From the NCBI RefSeq assembly GCF_024363565.1, contig NZ_JAJEKE010000001.1, positions 124,001 to 188,000 on the forward strand: a stretch of DNA of 64,000 bases. Direction: 5' to 3'. Position numbers and translations under genes: made by a program. The notes beneath the pieces were generated by a model. It was given only the letters and a program-made list of their open reading frames with translations, ran no database searches and had not been told where the DNA came from. Below are positions 7,255 through 17,391 of this stretch, piece after piece (position 1 is the stretch's first letter; each line of letters starts with the position of its first letter). This stretch comes from Lutispora saccharofermentans (GTDB lineage: Bacteria; Bacillota; Clostridia; Lutisporales; Lutisporaceae).

Positions 7255-9021
7255 ATGCCCTTTGATGGTATAACCGTGAGCTCTGCAGTATCAGAATTAA
7301 ATACTGCTATCCTAAATGGCAGGGTAGAAAAAATATATCAGCCTGAAAAAGATGAAATAACATTTAACATCAGAAATAATAAATCAAATTATAGATTGCT
7401 TATCTCGGCCAGTCCTATGTATCCCAAGATACATCTTACCGAAGATAATAAAAGCAATCCGATTAATGCGCCTGCCTTCTGCATGCTTCTTAGAAAGCAC
7501 CTTACAGGCAGCCGTATAATCAGCATCAAGCAGCCAAGCCTGGAGCGGGTGATCGAAATAAACTTCGACTGCATAGACGAGATGGGATACAGCATTGAAA
7601 AGTCTATCATAGCAGAGGTAATGGGACGCCACAGCAATATTATATTTATTGATAGTCAAGGCATGAACATAATCGACAGCATAAGAAGAGTGAGCAATGA
7701 TATGAGCAGCATAAGAACGATTATGCCGGGCTTAAAATATGTATATCCGCCCTCTGATAATAAGAAAGACCCGCTTACGATCTGCGAAAGCGAATTTTTA
7801 TCAGATATCCATTCTCTGTCTGCAAGCATCAAAGCAGATAAATATCTTGTGAAAGCCTTTTATGGAATAAGTCCTATAGTTGCGCAAGAAATATGTTTCA
7901 GGGCAAGGATTGAATCTGATCTGGATATAAAGATTCTGAATGAGGAGCAGCTTCTGTGTCTTTTCAGCGAGTTTCACAGGTTAATAGAACAAATAAAGTC
8001 CAAGGATTATAAGCCCAATATTATAATGGATGATTCAAAAAATATAGACTTTTCAGCTATTGAATTAAGCGTATATAATGATTTTAAAAAAACTTATATG
8101 GATAGCATCAGCAAAACTATCGAAGCCTTTTATATTCAAAAAGATAAAATTGACAGAACAAAGCAAAAAACCGGCGATCTCAGCAGAATAGTAAAAATAA
8201 AGCTGGAAAGAGATGAAAGAAAACTCAGTATTTTGGAAAAAGAGCTCGCAGAAGCAAGAAACGCTGAATATCACCGGCTTTGTGGGGATATTATAATGGC
8301 CAACCTCTATAGAATCAATAAAGGGGAAGAAAAAGCAATCCTGCCTAACTTCTTCAACGAACAGGAGGAAAAAATAGAAATAGCCTTGGATCCTCGTTTA
8401 TCTCCAGCAAGCAATGCTCAAAAATATTATAAGCAATATAATAAGTCGAAGGTTGCTCTAAAGCTCCTTTCAAACCAGATAGAACAGGTTTTGGAGGAAA
8501 TAGTATACCTTGAAAGCATACAGGATAGTTTAAACAGAAGCTTAGAAGAACAGGAGATAAATGAAATCAGGATGGAATTAGCAGAAGGAGGCTACATAAG
8601 GAGAGGGAAGGAAAACAAGAAAAACGTTAAAGCCTCCCAGAAAGCTTCAAAGCCAATGCATTTTATTTCTTCATCCGGCTTTGATATATATGTAGGTAAA
8701 AACAATACGCAAAATGATTATCTTACATTAAAATTTGCATCAGCAAATGACCTCTGGTTTCACACAAAGGATATCCCCGGCTCCCACGTCATAATAAAAA
8801 CGGATGGGAAAGCTGTTGATGACAATACATTGTCTGAAGCGGCAAATCTGGCTGCTTATTTCAGCAAAGGCAAGTTGTCCTCCAACGTACCTGTGGACTA
8901 CGCCTGGAAAAAGAACGTTAAAAAGCCCTCCGGTGCCAAACCCGGCAAAGTGATATATGAAAGCTACAAAACAATTTATATAACTCCTGATGAAGGGAAA
9001 ATAAGCCGTATGAGAAAATAA
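7255..9021 (+). CDS. rqcH: RqcH (NFACT/Rqc2 family, formerly FbpA fibronectin-binding protein)
   Basis: RqcH binds stalled 50S subunits with peptidyl-tRNA and drives C-terminal alanine tailing in bacterial ribosome quality control. Older annotations call it a fibronectin-binding protein. The 588-aa protein opens with MPFDGITVSSAVSELN, typical of the NFACT-N domain, and has NAPAFCMLLRKHL nearby. A long charged coiled-coil middle follows (about residues 290-450). The C-terminal NFACT-R part has DLWFHTKDIPGSHV and KPGKVIYESYKTIYITP. GGGAGG precedes the ATG. It is the only protein gene on the plus strand here, monocistronic, with its own promoter and terminator. Confidence 0.93.
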   Translation: MPFDGITVSSAVSELNTAILNGRVEKIYQPEKDEITFNIRNNKSNYRLLISASPMYPKIHLTEDNKSNPINAPAFCMLLRKHLTGSRIISIKQPSLERVIEINFDCIDEMGYSIEKSIIAEVMGRHSNIIFIDSQGMNIIDSIRRVSNDMSSIRTIMPGLKYVYPPSDNKKDPLTICESEFLSDIHSLSASIKADKYLVKAFYGISPIVAQEICFRARIESDLDIKILNEEQLLCLFSEFHRLIEQIKSKDYKPNIIMDDSKNIDFSAIELSVYNDFKKTYMDSISKTIEAFYIQKDKIDRTKQKTGDLSRIVKIKLERDERKLSILEKELAEARNAEYHRLCGDIIMANLYRINKGEEKAILPNFFNEQEEKIEIALDPRLSPASNAQKYYKQYNKSKVALKLLSNQIEQVLEEIVYLESIQDSLNRSLEEQEINEIRMELAEGGYIRRGKENKKNVKASQKASKPMHFISSSGFDIYVGKNNTQNDYLTLKFASANDLWFHTKDIPGSHVIIKTDGKAVDDNTLSEAANLAAYFSKGKLSSNVPVDYAWKKNVKKPSGAKPGKVIYESYKTIYITPDEGKISRMRK

Positions 9022-9056
9022 AAGGATCTGGCTCATAAACCAGGTCCTTTTATTAT
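9020..9056. terminator. Bidirectional terminator between rqcH and the NSS transporter
   Basis: A stem of AAAGGATCTGG and CCAGGTCCTTTT around an 8-base loop, with A-rich and T-rich flanks, lies between two convergent genes and can serve both. Confidence 0.8.
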
Positions 9057-9067
9057 ACATAAATATA

Positions 9068-10477
9068 CTAAAGCTTTTTAGAGAACGCTGCAAGCACAAC
9101 AATTACTAGAAGTCCAAATATCATTAAGCCTTTTTGAGCTATTGATGTAATTCCTACAAATGCAACTATGCCTATCAAAACCGGAATTACATATTTGATC
9201 ATAATATACCATGCTTCAAATAGCCCAAATTTTAGTGTTCCTCCATTTGTAAGTTCGTCTCTGAGATCTTCTTTCTTCAAGAACCAACCTGCAAATATCG
9301 CTAACAGCATTCCGCCAATTGCCAGGAATATCTTGTCAGTCAGGATATCAAAGAAATCAAAAGCTCCAACCCCAAGTACAGTGGCCTTTGACATGACTCC
9401 CAGAGATAGTGAGGAAAGCACACATAATATAAGCATAACTACAGAAGTACCATAAACAGCAGATTTCCTTGACAATTTTCTTTCATCCATTAAATATGCA
9501 ACAACCACTTCTAATAAAGATACTGATGAGGTAAGAGCTGCAATCATCAATGCTAAAAAGAAGAAAGCTGAGAAAATCATTCCGAAGCCGCCCATTCCCG
9601 CAAATATCTGAGGTGCCACTACAAAAACCAAACCGGGGCCTGCTGTAGGCTCCAATCCAAATGCAAATAGCGCAGGGAATAAAGCAAGGCCTGCCAGAAT
9701 AGCAGCACAAGTATCCATTGTAACTACAATCAAAGCATTTTGCGGAAGTTTTTCTTGTTTATTCAGATAGCTTCCATAAGTGATCATACATCCCATGCCT
9801 AGGCTCAGCGAGAAGAACGCCTGCCCCAACGCGGCTAAGAAAGTATTGCCGTTTACTACAGACCAATCAGGTACAAACAAAAATGAAAGTCCTGCGCTTG
9901 AGCCTGGCAGAGTAAGCCCTTTAATAATAATTATTATAAGTAATCCAAAAAGCATCGGCATTAATATCTTTCCTGCCGTTTCAATTCCTTTGGTAACTCC
10001 TCTTGCAACGATATAAACGTTGATCAGCATATAGAGAACCGTCCAAATCAATGGCTGAATAGGGTCTCCAATAAAAGCACCAAATGCATCCCCAACTGCC
10101 GCAGGATTTGAAAGTAAGCCGGTAAAGGATTTTACTATATAAGCCATAGACCATCCGCCGACTACCGGATAGAAACCCATGATCATAAATCCGCTAAGAA
10201 CTCCCAGCACTCCAGCAAAAGTCCAGCTTTTGCTGTTAGTCTTATAAGCTCCTACCGCTGCAAGGTGAGTCCTTCTGCCTACGGTAAGTTCAGCAAGCAT
10301 AATGCTGAGACCAATGAAGAAAACACAGGCTAAATAAATAACAATAAATGCGCCACCACCGTTCATGCCGGTCAGGTAAGGAAATCTCCAAATATTACCG
10401 AGACCTATAGCAGAACCTGCTGCTGCCATAATAAAACCAATTCGAGATCCCCAACTTTCTCTCTCTTTTTGTTCCAT
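9068..10477 (-). CDS. Sodium:neurotransmitter symporter (NSS/SNF) family transporter
   Basis: NSS proteins import amino acids or related compounds with sodium; prokaryotic members such as LeuT, MhsT and TnaT carry amino acids. The N-terminus has the family signature GSAIGLGNIWRFPYL followed by NGGGAFIVIYL (TM1 and TM2), and the rest shows about 11-12 hydrophobic segments. The 469 aa are somewhat shorter than LeuT, as in MhsT-like members. The longest frame starts at a GTG (10480), but the ATG three bases on (10477) is better spaced from GGAAGG. The substrate cannot be read from sequence. The upstream region holds a small palindrome and a possible five-codon leader. Confidence 0.92.
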   Translation of the reverse strand: MEQKERESWGSRIGFIMAAAGSAIGLGNIWRFPYLTGMNGGGAFIVIYLACVFFIGLSIMLAELTVGRRTHLAAVGAYKTNSKSWTFAGVLGVLSGFMIMGFYPVVGGWSMAYIVKSFTGLLSNPAAVGDAFGAFIGDPIQPLIWTVLYMLINVYIVARGVTKGIETAGKILMPMLFGLLIIIIIKGLTLPGSSAGLSFLFVPDWSVVNGNTFLAALGQAFFSLSLGMGCMITYGSYLNKQEKLPQNALIVVTMDTCAAILAGLALFPALFAFGLEPTAGPGLVFVVAPQIFAGMGGFGMIFSAFFFLALMIAALTSSVSLLEVVVAYLMDERKLSRKSAVYGTSVVMLILCVLSSLSLGVMSKATVLGVGAFDFFDILTDKIFLAIGGMLLAIFAGWFLKKEDLRDELTNGGTLKFGLFEAWYIMIKYVIPVLIGIVAFVGITSIAQKGLMIFGLLVIVVLAAFSKKL

Positions 10478-10740
10478 CACTACACCTTCCTTCCTTTTTT
10501 ATGAGAAAATTTAAGCATTTTTTTCCATATATCCCCCCCTTTTAAATATTTTTTTATTTATTCTACACAAACAAGCAAAACACCTGCTATATGTCAAAAT
10601 ATTTTTATTTTTCAGAATATATAAGATATTCTGCGTTATTCCATAAATATTCGCTTTTGTGAATTTTCAAAAAAGATATATTGTTTGAAATTATATATGA
10701 TTCTCTGCCAATTTTCAACATTTGTTATTTATTTAACTTA
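10478..10740. other. Regulatory gap before NSS transporter
   Basis: This AT-rich gap lies between pyrE and the transporter. It holds a perfect CAGAATAT/ATATTCTG palindrome (10613-10633), a TTGACA sequence on the minus strand (10592-10597) without a convincing -10 at normal distance, and a possible very short leader frame (MEKNA-stop) preceded by GGGGGG. Nothing else coding is seen. Confidence 0.4.
10613..10633. promoter_or_regulatory. Perfect 8-bp-arm palindrome, possible operator
   Basis: CAGAATAT, five-base spacer, ATATTCTG. It lies about 16 bases upstream of a minus-strand TTGACA and has no T-run next to it, so an operator is more likely than a terminator. The regulator is unknown. Confidence 0.4.
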
Positions 10741-11316
10741 CTATTTAAATTTTCTGCTCCCTGGTTTGTATGGTGCGGAACCCAGCTTGCATAACGGACA
10801 ATTTTCGGCATCATAAGTATCCACATCCATCTCTAAAACAGAATCAAAGGGCCTGTTAAACTCTGCTCTTTCACCGCTTCTATCGATCACTGAACCGACA
10901 GCAGCTACTATGCCCCCCAAAGCCTCTACAAGTTTTATGACTTCCTTTACAGACCCGCCGGTAGTGACTACATCCTCGACGACTATTACTTTCTTTCCTT
11001 TTTCTATTTCGAAGCCTCTCCTGAGTGTCATAACTCCATTTTCTCTTTCGGCAAATAAAGCCTTTAATCCCAGCTGCCTTGCCACCTCATAAGCAAGGAT
11101 TATGCCTCCTATAGCAGGTCCGACCACAATATCCGCATCATATTTTTCCATTTTTTCTGCAAGCACTCGGGAAACAGATTCACTGTACTCAGGAAATTGA
11201 AATAGCCTTGCGCATTGTAAGTATTTGTTGCTATGCTTTCCGGAGGTCAAAAGGAAATGCCCTTCTAAAAGTACCTCACATTTAATAAGTATTTCATTTA
11301 TTTCATTATTATTCAT
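10741..11316 (-). CDS. pyrE: Orotate phosphoribosyltransferase
   Basis: PyrE joins orotate to PRPP to give orotidine 5'-monophosphate, the fifth step of UMP synthesis. The PRPP-binding loop [13 protein letters not shown] lies near residues 109-121, with GPAIGGI (about 66-72) and a C-terminal [17 protein letters not shown]. The 191 aa match the longer bacterial form. It is the last gene of the pyr operon and overlaps pyrD by 8 bases. Confidence 0.94.
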   Translation of the reverse strand: MNNNEINEILIKCEVLLEGHFLLTSGKHSNKYLQCARLFQFPEYSESVSRVLAEKMEKYDADIVVGPAIGGIILAYEVARQLGLKALFAERENGVMTLRRGFEIEKGKKVIVVEDVVTTGGSVKEVIKLVEALGGIVAAVGSVIDRSGERAEFNRPFDSVLEMDVDTYDAENCPLCKLGSAPYKPGSRKFK

Positions 11317-12226
11317 AATTTTTCACTCCTCTGTTTATTTTAATTTCTTCAATTTTATTTAATCCACTATATTCCATATAATTTCGTATACCATCAAGCA
11401 CTTCTATAGGAGCATAAGGGTTATAGAAGTTTGCAGTGCCTATTGATATAGCAGCCGCTCCGGCCATAATAAACTCTATTGCATCTCTCCATGTGCTTAT
11501 GCCGCCCATGCCGATTATAGGGATATTAACCTTTTCAGCAGCTTGCCATACCATTCTTAATGCAATGGGCTTGACCGCCGGACCTGATAAACCGGCAACA
11601 ACATTGTCAAAATATGGCTTCCTATTTTCTATGTCCATTTTCATTCCTATCATTGTATTTATCAAAGATATACAATCTGCTCCTGCCCCTTCAGCGGCTA
11701 ATGCCATTTCTGAAATATCCGTCACATTAGGAGAAAGCTTGACGATCAAAGGGATTCCGATGCGTTTTTTTACCGCATTTGTAACCTGGTATATCAATTC
11801 CGGTTTTGTTCCAAATGCAATGCCTCCTTCTTTGACGTTAGGACAGGACACGTTAAGCTCAATAGCATCAACACTATTGCACAATTCCTGTGCCATTATT
11901 GAATATTCTTCTATGGTATTTCCTGATATATTAGCTATAATAGGCACTTTGTACCTTTTCAGAAATGGCAGCTCCTTTTCCATGAAGCCATATAAGCCGG
12001 GATTCTCCAGGCCCACACTATTTAATATGCCGGCAGCTGTTTCTGCTATCCTTGGAGGCTTATTGCCTTTTCTGGGCTTCAAGGTTATTCCTTTTACCGC
12101 TATGCCTCCCAAAGAGTTCAGATCATAAAAATTCGAATATTCCCTTCCAAAACCAAAGGTACCAGACGAAACCAGCACCGGATTTTTTAATCTCAGTCCG
12201 CCTATATCAACGCTCATATCGATCAT
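11309..12226 (-). CDS. pyrD: Dihydroorotate dehydrogenase (type 1B), catalytic subunit
   Basis: PyrD oxidises dihydroorotate to orotate. Type 1B enzymes pass electrons through PyrK to NAD+. The catalytic cysteine is Cys128 in the NVSCPN motif, with FMN-site glycine stretches such as GMGGIS and SIGTAN near the C-terminus. The 305 aa are standard. A TTG at 12229 opens the frame, but the following ATG (12226) is seven bases from GAGGTG. Start overlaps pyrK by about 20 bases and the end overlaps pyrE. The neighbouring pyrK confirms the 1B type. Confidence 0.94.
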   Translation of the reverse strand: MIDMSVDIGGLRLKNPVLVSSGTFGFGREYSNFYDLNSLGGIAVKGITLKPRKGNKPPRIAETAAGILNSVGLENPGLYGFMEKELPFLKRYKVPIIANISGNTIEEYSIMAQELCNSVDAIELNVSCPNVKEGGIAFGTKPELIYQVTNAVKKRIGIPLIVKLSPNVTDISEMALAAEGAGADCISLINTMIGMKMDIENRKPYFDNVVAGLSGPAVKPIALRMVWQAAEKVNIPIIGMGGISTWRDAIEFIMAGAAAISIGTANFYNPYAPIEVLDGIRNYMEYSGLNKIEEIKINRGVKNYE

Positions 12227-12974
12227 CAAACTTCACCTCTCTGCTATTAAATACCGGTCCGTCTACGCATACCTTTTTGTAATAATTTTCCTCACTGCTT
12301 TCACAAGCGCATACCAGGCAAGCTCCTACACCGCATCCCATTCGTTCCTCCATCGAAAGATAGCATTCAACAGAATTTGCTTCACATAGCTCCTTTACTT
12401 TACTCAACATCATCTTTGGTCCGCAGGCATAAACCACTTCATAGCTGCTTATATTTCTTGCAAGAGCCTCTATGGGATATCCTTTGCTTCCCCTGCTTCC
12501 ATCTTCCGTGTAGAGGAAAAACGCACCCGAATGCTTTATAAATTCATCAACAAAGTACACCTCATCCCTAAAGCCCATATATATATCAGGAGAATTAAGG
12601 TTTTGGCAAAGCTCCAATAGTGGTGCTATTCCGATGCCTCCACCTATAACGGCGGCTTTTTTATCTTTTAATATAGGAAAGCCTTTGCCCAAAGGGCCTA
12701 TAATATCCAAGCAATCGCCTTGCCCAAGCCCCCCAAACAGCCTTGTCCCTTTGCCGCAGACTCTATATAACAGCATTATATGACCTTTTACAGAATCTGC
12801 TTTACAGATGCTTATCGGCCTTCTCAGCAAAGGGTCATAATTCAAAGAAGGTTTTATATGAAGGAATTGACCTGCTGATGCCTCCTTAATTATACTTTTT
12901 GAATTGATCACTAATTTATATATGTCTTTTGCCACTCTGTCATTAGATACTATTGAACATATTTCACGTTCCAT
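12207..12974 (-). CDS. pyrK: Dihydroorotate dehydrogenase electron transfer subunit
   Basis: PyrK is the FAD and [2Fe-2S] subunit that transfers electrons from PyrD to NAD+. The FAD-binding motif LLRRPISIC is near residues 49-57, the NAD-site GGGIGIAPLLEL near 110-121. The iron-sulfur cysteines are in GCGVGACLVCAC and the later VCVDGP near residues 220-245. Length of 255 aa is normal. GGAGG sits before the ATG. The 3' end overlaps pyrD. Confidence 0.94.
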   Translation of the reverse strand: MEREICSIVSNDRVAKDIYKLVINSKSIIKEASAGQFLHIKPSLNYDPLLRRPISICKADSVKGHIMLLYRVCGKGTRLFGGLGQGDCLDIIGPLGKGFPILKDKKAAVIGGGIGIAPLLELCQNLNSPDIYMGFRDEVYFVDEFIKHSGAFFLYTEDGSRGSKGYPIEALARNISSYEVVYACGPKMMLSKVKELCEANSVECYLSMEERMGCGVGACLVCACESSEENYYKKVCVDGPVFNSREVKFDDRYER

Positions 12975-12985
12975 TCATATGCCTC

Positions 12986-13918
12986 CTACCAAGCCACTTT
13001 ATCGTTTTTTTCCAAGTGGCTGTTGATTTCATCCCTCATATCCAAAGCTGCTCTCCTGGCTGCCTTACCATAAGATTTTTCATCATAGTCCCTTTTATAC
13101 TTATACAATAAATAAGCTCCGATTATACCCCTTGATGAATTAATTATTGAACCCAGCCCATCTTCATTAAAATATCCGGGCAGATCTGATGCTGAACCGC
13201 CTTGAGCACCATATCCGGGAACGAGAAAATAATTGGCTTTCATTATGCTTCTCAACTTTTCTCCTTCTTCCCTGAAAGTACCGCCCACAACTGCCCCTAT
13301 CGGATTATACCCTCTTGCGCCTTTATGACCTTTTCCCAGCGAAACAACCATTTCGGCTGCATGTTCATATATCCTTTTGCCATCACAAGTCAAATCCTGT
13401 ATATCTACTGATGACTTATTAGAAGTTTTCACAAGTATAAATATTCCCTTATCGCCATTTATGCATTTTTCTATAAAAGGATCGATTGAATCTCTTCCCA
13501 GATAGGGATTTACTGTTATTGCATCGCAGGCCAGAGAGCCCGGGCCTTCACCTAAATAATAATGTGAATAAGCTTCGCATGTACTTCCTATATCGCCCCT
13601 TTTTACATCAGCTATAATAAAAAGCCCTTTTCTTTTAGCATAACCGCATACCCTTTCGAAAGCCCTCAACCCTGACGAGCCGTATCTTTCAAAAAAAGCT
13701 ATCTGAGGTTTTACCGCCGGCACAATATCATAGATATGATCTATTATCTCTTTGCTGAATACATAAAGCAGCTCGGCCAAGTTTTCCGCATTTTCCTCTT
13801 CACCCTTCAAGTATTGATTCTTTAAATGATCGGGAATTATATTGTAATGGGGATCTATTCCCACTATACAGTGATTTTTCATCTCTATTATTCTCTCTAT
13901 CAATTTATCTGTAAACAT
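12986..13918 (-). CDS. pyrF: Orotidine 5'-phosphate decarboxylase (long, type 2)
   Basis: PyrF decarboxylates OMP to UMP, the last step of the pathway. The catalytic stretch IIADVKRGDIGST carries the Lys-Asp network, near residues 99-111. The protein has 310 aa, the longer PyrF type 2 form common in clostridia and actinobacteria, instead of the 230-aa type of Bacillus. The C-terminal phosphate-binding part has VPGYGAQGG and NSSRGI. The ATG directly follows the pyrC stop (TAGATG), so the two are coupled. Confidence 0.94.
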   Translation of the reverse strand: MFTDKLIERIIEMKNHCIVGIDPHYNIIPDHLKNQYLKGEEENAENLAELLYVFSKEIIDHIYDIVPAVKPQIAFFERYGSSGLRAFERVCGYAKRKGLFIIADVKRGDIGSTCEAYSHYYLGEGPGSLACDAITVNPYLGRDSIDPFIEKCINGDKGIFILVKTSNKSSVDIQDLTCDGKRIYEHAAEMVVSLGKGHKGARGYNPIGAVVGGTFREEGEKLRSIMKANYFLVPGYGAQGGSASDLPGYFNEDGLGSIINSSRGIIGAYLLYKYKRDYDEKSYGKAARRAALDMRDEINSHLEKNDKVAW

Positions 13919-15205
13919 CTAATAACCTTCCTTCTCATATACTATTCTACCCTTTGATATGGTCAACAATGTTTCTCCCCATAATTTTTTGCCATGGTAT
14001 GGCATATTTTTCCCCTTTGATATAAGCTTCTCTCTATCTGCAATAAACTCAGCATCTAAATCGATAGCTGTTAAATCTGCAATGCCCCCTTCAGCTATTC
14101 TCCCTTTTTCAAGGCTCAAAAGCTCAGACGGTTTATAGCTCATTTTGCTGATCAGCTCATTCAAACTTAATATCCCGGTCTTTACCAGATATGTGTAGCA
14201 TACAGAAAAAGCCAGCTCGATTCCCGAAATACCGTTAGCCGCTTTATTAAAATCCCCCGGCTTATCAGACGTGCTATGCGGCGCATGATCTGTCGCAATA
14301 ACATCTATAGTCCCATCCTTTAATCCTTCTCTAAGGGCTAAGACATCCTGAAACCTTCTCAATGGCGGGTTCACCTTAAAGCTGGTATCATGAGCCAAGA
14401 TATCTTCTTCAGATAGTGATAAATGGTGAGGCGTGACTTCACAGCTCACTTTAATTCCATTTTGCTTTGCCTTTCTAATGATATTGAGGGAGCCCTCCGT
14501 GCTTATATGGGCAATGTGTATTCCAGCACCTGTATGCTGCGACAGCATTACATCCCTCATCACCTGCAATTCCTCCGCCAAAGCAGGTATCCCTTTCAAG
14601 CCCAGTCTTGTACAGGCTTCACCTTCGTTTATCACCCCATCTCCGGCTAAGTCGATGTCTTCGCAATGATCTATTATAAGAAATTTTTTCTTTAAAGATT
14701 GCCTCAAGCCCTGAAGCATTATAGAATTATTCATTACGGGGCATCCATCATCTGAGAATAAGCTGATACCTTCATCGGTCATTGCCTGGAGATCACATAA
14801 TTCATGACCTTTCTGGCCTAAAGTCAGTGCCCCTATAGGTATGACCTCTATCTTACTGCTCTTATCAATTATATCCCTCAATACTTTAAACGCGTTTATA
14901 TTATCTATAACCGGTTTTGTATTTGGCATGCAGCAAATCGTCGTATATCCTCCCCTGGCTGCAGCCCTGCTGCCGCTTTCAACAGTTTCCTTATATTCAT
15001 AACCCGGCTCCCTAAGATGACAATGCATATCAATAAAGCCTGGCACGACTGCATTTCCTCTCAGATCTATGCTTCTTTCTGCTTCAAGTGCGATGATATC
15101 CTTATCTATCCGGGTTATCCTCCCATGCTGTATTAAAACATCAAACAATCCGCAGTAATCGTTTACACCATCTGCCAGCATACAGTTCTTCATCAATATT
15201 TTCAT
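13919..15205 (-). CDS. pyrC: Dihydroorotase
   Basis: PyrC cyclises carbamoyl aspartate to dihydroorotate with a metal centre. Metal-site motifs are visible in order: DMHCHLREPGYEYKET, the DHCED segment, HIAHIST, EVTPHH and ATDHAPHS. The 428 aa match class I dihydroorotase of Gram-positive bacteria. GGAGG precedes the ATG. It is the second gene of the operon after pyrR, with a terminator-like hairpin in the 42-base gap before it. Confidence 0.95.
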   Translation of the reverse strand: MKILMKNCMLADGVNDYCGLFDVLIQHGRITRIDKDIIALEAERSIDLRGNAVVPGFIDMHCHLREPGYEYKETVESGSRAAARGGYTTICCMPNTKPVIDNINAFKVLRDIIDKSSKIEVIPIGALTLGQKGHELCDLQAMTDEGISLFSDDGCPVMNNSIMLQGLRQSLKKKFLIIDHCEDIDLAGDGVINEGEACTRLGLKGIPALAEELQVMRDVMLSQHTGAGIHIAHISTEGSLNIIRKAKQNGIKVSCEVTPHHLSLSEEDILAHDTSFKVNPPLRRFQDVLALREGLKDGTIDVIATDHAPHSTSDKPGDFNKAANGISGIELAFSVCYTYLVKTGILSLNELISKMSYKPSELLSLEKGRIAEGGIADLTAIDLDAEFIADREKLISKGKNMPYHGKKLWGETLLTISKGRIVYEKEGY

Positions 15206-15224
15206 GCCTTACCTCCATGCTTTC

Positions 15225-15917
<693 letters not shown>

Positions 15918-15932
15918 AAGGATGTTTTTATT

Positions 15933-15961
15933 ATGTTATCATAGGTCAGTGCTATTGTCTA
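15933..15961 (-). promoter_or_regulatory. Candidate promoter of pyr operon
   Basis: On the minus strand TAGACA (15956-15961), 17-base spacer, TAACAT (15933-15938), just upstream of the PyrR-binding loop and overlapping the end of rluD. Confidence 0.5.
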
Positions 15962-16876
15962 GATATTATGTTTTAGTTTTTCTAAAATATTAATAAAATA
16001 TTCAGGAAGTGGAGCAGTAAATTCCATGTATTCACCGGTCCTGGGATGCATAAAGCCTAATATCTTAGCATGAAGCATTTGGCCTTTCAGCTTAAATCTT
16101 TGCTTTTTATATCCGTAAACCGGATCCCCTACTACGGGATGGCCCAGATATGCCATGTGCACTCTTATCTGGTGAGTCCGGCCCGTTTCCAGGCTTGCTT
16201 CTATTAATGTATTAGCCTGAAAAAATTCTATTGCCTTATAATGAGTGACCGCTCTCTTTCCATTTTTGCTTACAACAGCCATCCTCTTCCTGTCCTTTGG
16301 GTCGCGGCCTATAGGAGCGTCAACAATTCCTCTTTCCTCTTTCAGTCTGCCTTCAAGCAGTGCAATATACTTTCTATTAATAGAATGTTCCTTCAGTTGT
16401 CGTGACAAATTCATATGAGCTTCATTTGTCTTTGCTACCACTATCAATCCCGATGTATCTTTATCAATCCTATGAACTATTCCCGGCCTTATCACTCCAT
16501 TGATGCCGGATAGTCCCTCACATCTGTTCAAAAGGCCGTTTACCAGAGTACCGCTGTAATTTCCATGGGCAGGATGAACTACCATACCCTGAGGTTTGTT
16601 TATAACCAATAAATCATCATCTTCATATATCACATCAATATCGATATCTTCAGCTTTTACTTCTAAATTAACAGGGTCCGGCAGTATGATCAATACATTA
16701 TCTCCGGCATTTAACTTATAGTTTGCTTTCTTAGTTTTTTCTCCAACAAGAACCAACCCGTCTTCTATCAGCTTTTTTATATAAGTTCTTGAATGGCCCT
16801 CTACTCTCTCAGCCAAAAACACATCCAACCTTTTATCTTTGTCTATATCCAGGGCCTCTAAATTTATGGTATTCAT
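15959..16876 (-). CDS. rluD: RluA/RluD-family pseudouridine synthase
   Basis: RluD-type enzymes convert uridines of 23S rRNA to pseudouridine. The N-terminal S4 RNA-binding domain spans about residues 15-70. The catalytic motif HRIDKDTSGLIVVAKT begins at residue 135, with the nucleophile at Asp138. Late motifs include TGRTHQIRVHMAYLGHPVVGD. The 305 aa match Bacillus YlyB. It follows lspA after 10 bases, the conserved lspA-ylyB-pyrR order of Firmicutes. The exact rRNA target is inferred from family only. Confidence 0.92.
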   Translation of the reverse strand: MNTINLEALDIDKDKRLDVFLAERVEGHSRTYIKKLIEDGLVLVGEKTKKANYKLNAGDNVLIILPDPVNLEVKAEDIDIDVIYEDDDLLVINKPQGMVVHPAHGNYSGTLVNGLLNRCEGLSGINGVIRPGIVHRIDKDTSGLIVVAKTNEAHMNLSRQLKEHSINRKYIALLEGRLKEERGIVDAPIGRDPKDRKRMAVVSKNGKRAVTHYKAIEFFQANTLIEASLETGRTHQIRVHMAYLGHPVVGDPVYGYKKQRFKLKGQMLHAKILGFMHPRTGEYMEFTAPLPEYFINILEKLKHNI

Positions 16877-16886
16877 AAAAACCTCT

Positions 16887-17339
16887 CTATAAAGTAATGT
16901 TTTTATTAAATATTAATAAGCAGCTCAATATTATGGCACCACATACGATAGCCGAATCCGCCAGATTAAATACCGGCGGGAAAAATGTGAAATGAATATA
17001 ATCAACCACATATCCCAGCCTTATCCTGTCTATAAGATTTCCAATAGCACCGCCGACAATCAAAGCCAAACATATGGTAATGCCGATATACCTTTTATTC
17101 AGTTTAAAAATATAGAAGCATAAAACTAAAGAAATAATCAATATCAATATAATAAAGATTGTTCTGTTGCCTTTAAATAATCCAAAAGAGATTCCGCGGT
17201 TTTCAACATATGTTATGTAAAATAAGTTTTTAATAACCTCCAAGCTTGAATACGGCATTATTTCTTCAATAACTTTGAACTTTATAAACTGGTCTAAAGC
17301 AATTATTGCTCCGATAATAATGATAGAATACAAAAACAT
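16887..17339 (-). CDS. lspA: Lipoprotein signal peptidase (signal peptidase II)
   Basis: LspA cleaves the signal peptide of diacylated prolipoproteins in the membrane. Four hydrophobic segments are visible in 150 aa. The catalytic aspartates lie in GYVVDYIHF and NLADSAI, following GNLIDR. The longest frame begins at a TTG (17354) with no ribosome site; the ATG at 17339, with AAAGG just before it, matches the family N-terminus. A lipoprotein substrate encoded in this window is PstS. Confidence 0.93.
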   Translation of the reverse strand: MFLYSIIIIGAIIALDQFIKFKVIEEIMPYSSLEVIKNLFYITYVENRGISFGLFKGNRTIFIILILIISLVLCFYIFKLNKRYIGITICLALIVGGAIGNLIDRIRLGYVVDYIHFTFFPPVFNLADSAIVCGAIILSCLLIFNKNITL

Positions 17340-17359
17340 ACCCCCTTTATTCAAAAAAG

Positions 17360-17368
17360 ATTATAGCA
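17360..17368 (-). promoter_or_regulatory. Extended -10 element before lspA
   Basis: On the minus strand TGCTATAAT, an extended -10, lies about 20 bases before lspA. No good -35 is present, which is acceptable for extended -10 promoters. Confidence 0.4.
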
Positions 17369-17391
17369 CAAGCCGGAAAAAAATGCGATTT

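Noticed and set aside
7255-9021. Fibronectin-binding adhesin role for the plus-strand gene
   Set aside because: No signal peptide or wall anchor; domain layout is that of the ribosome quality control factor RqcH.
11436-12128. 230-aa plus-strand open frame
   Set aside because: Antisense to pyrD, which carries the catalytic NVSCPN motif.
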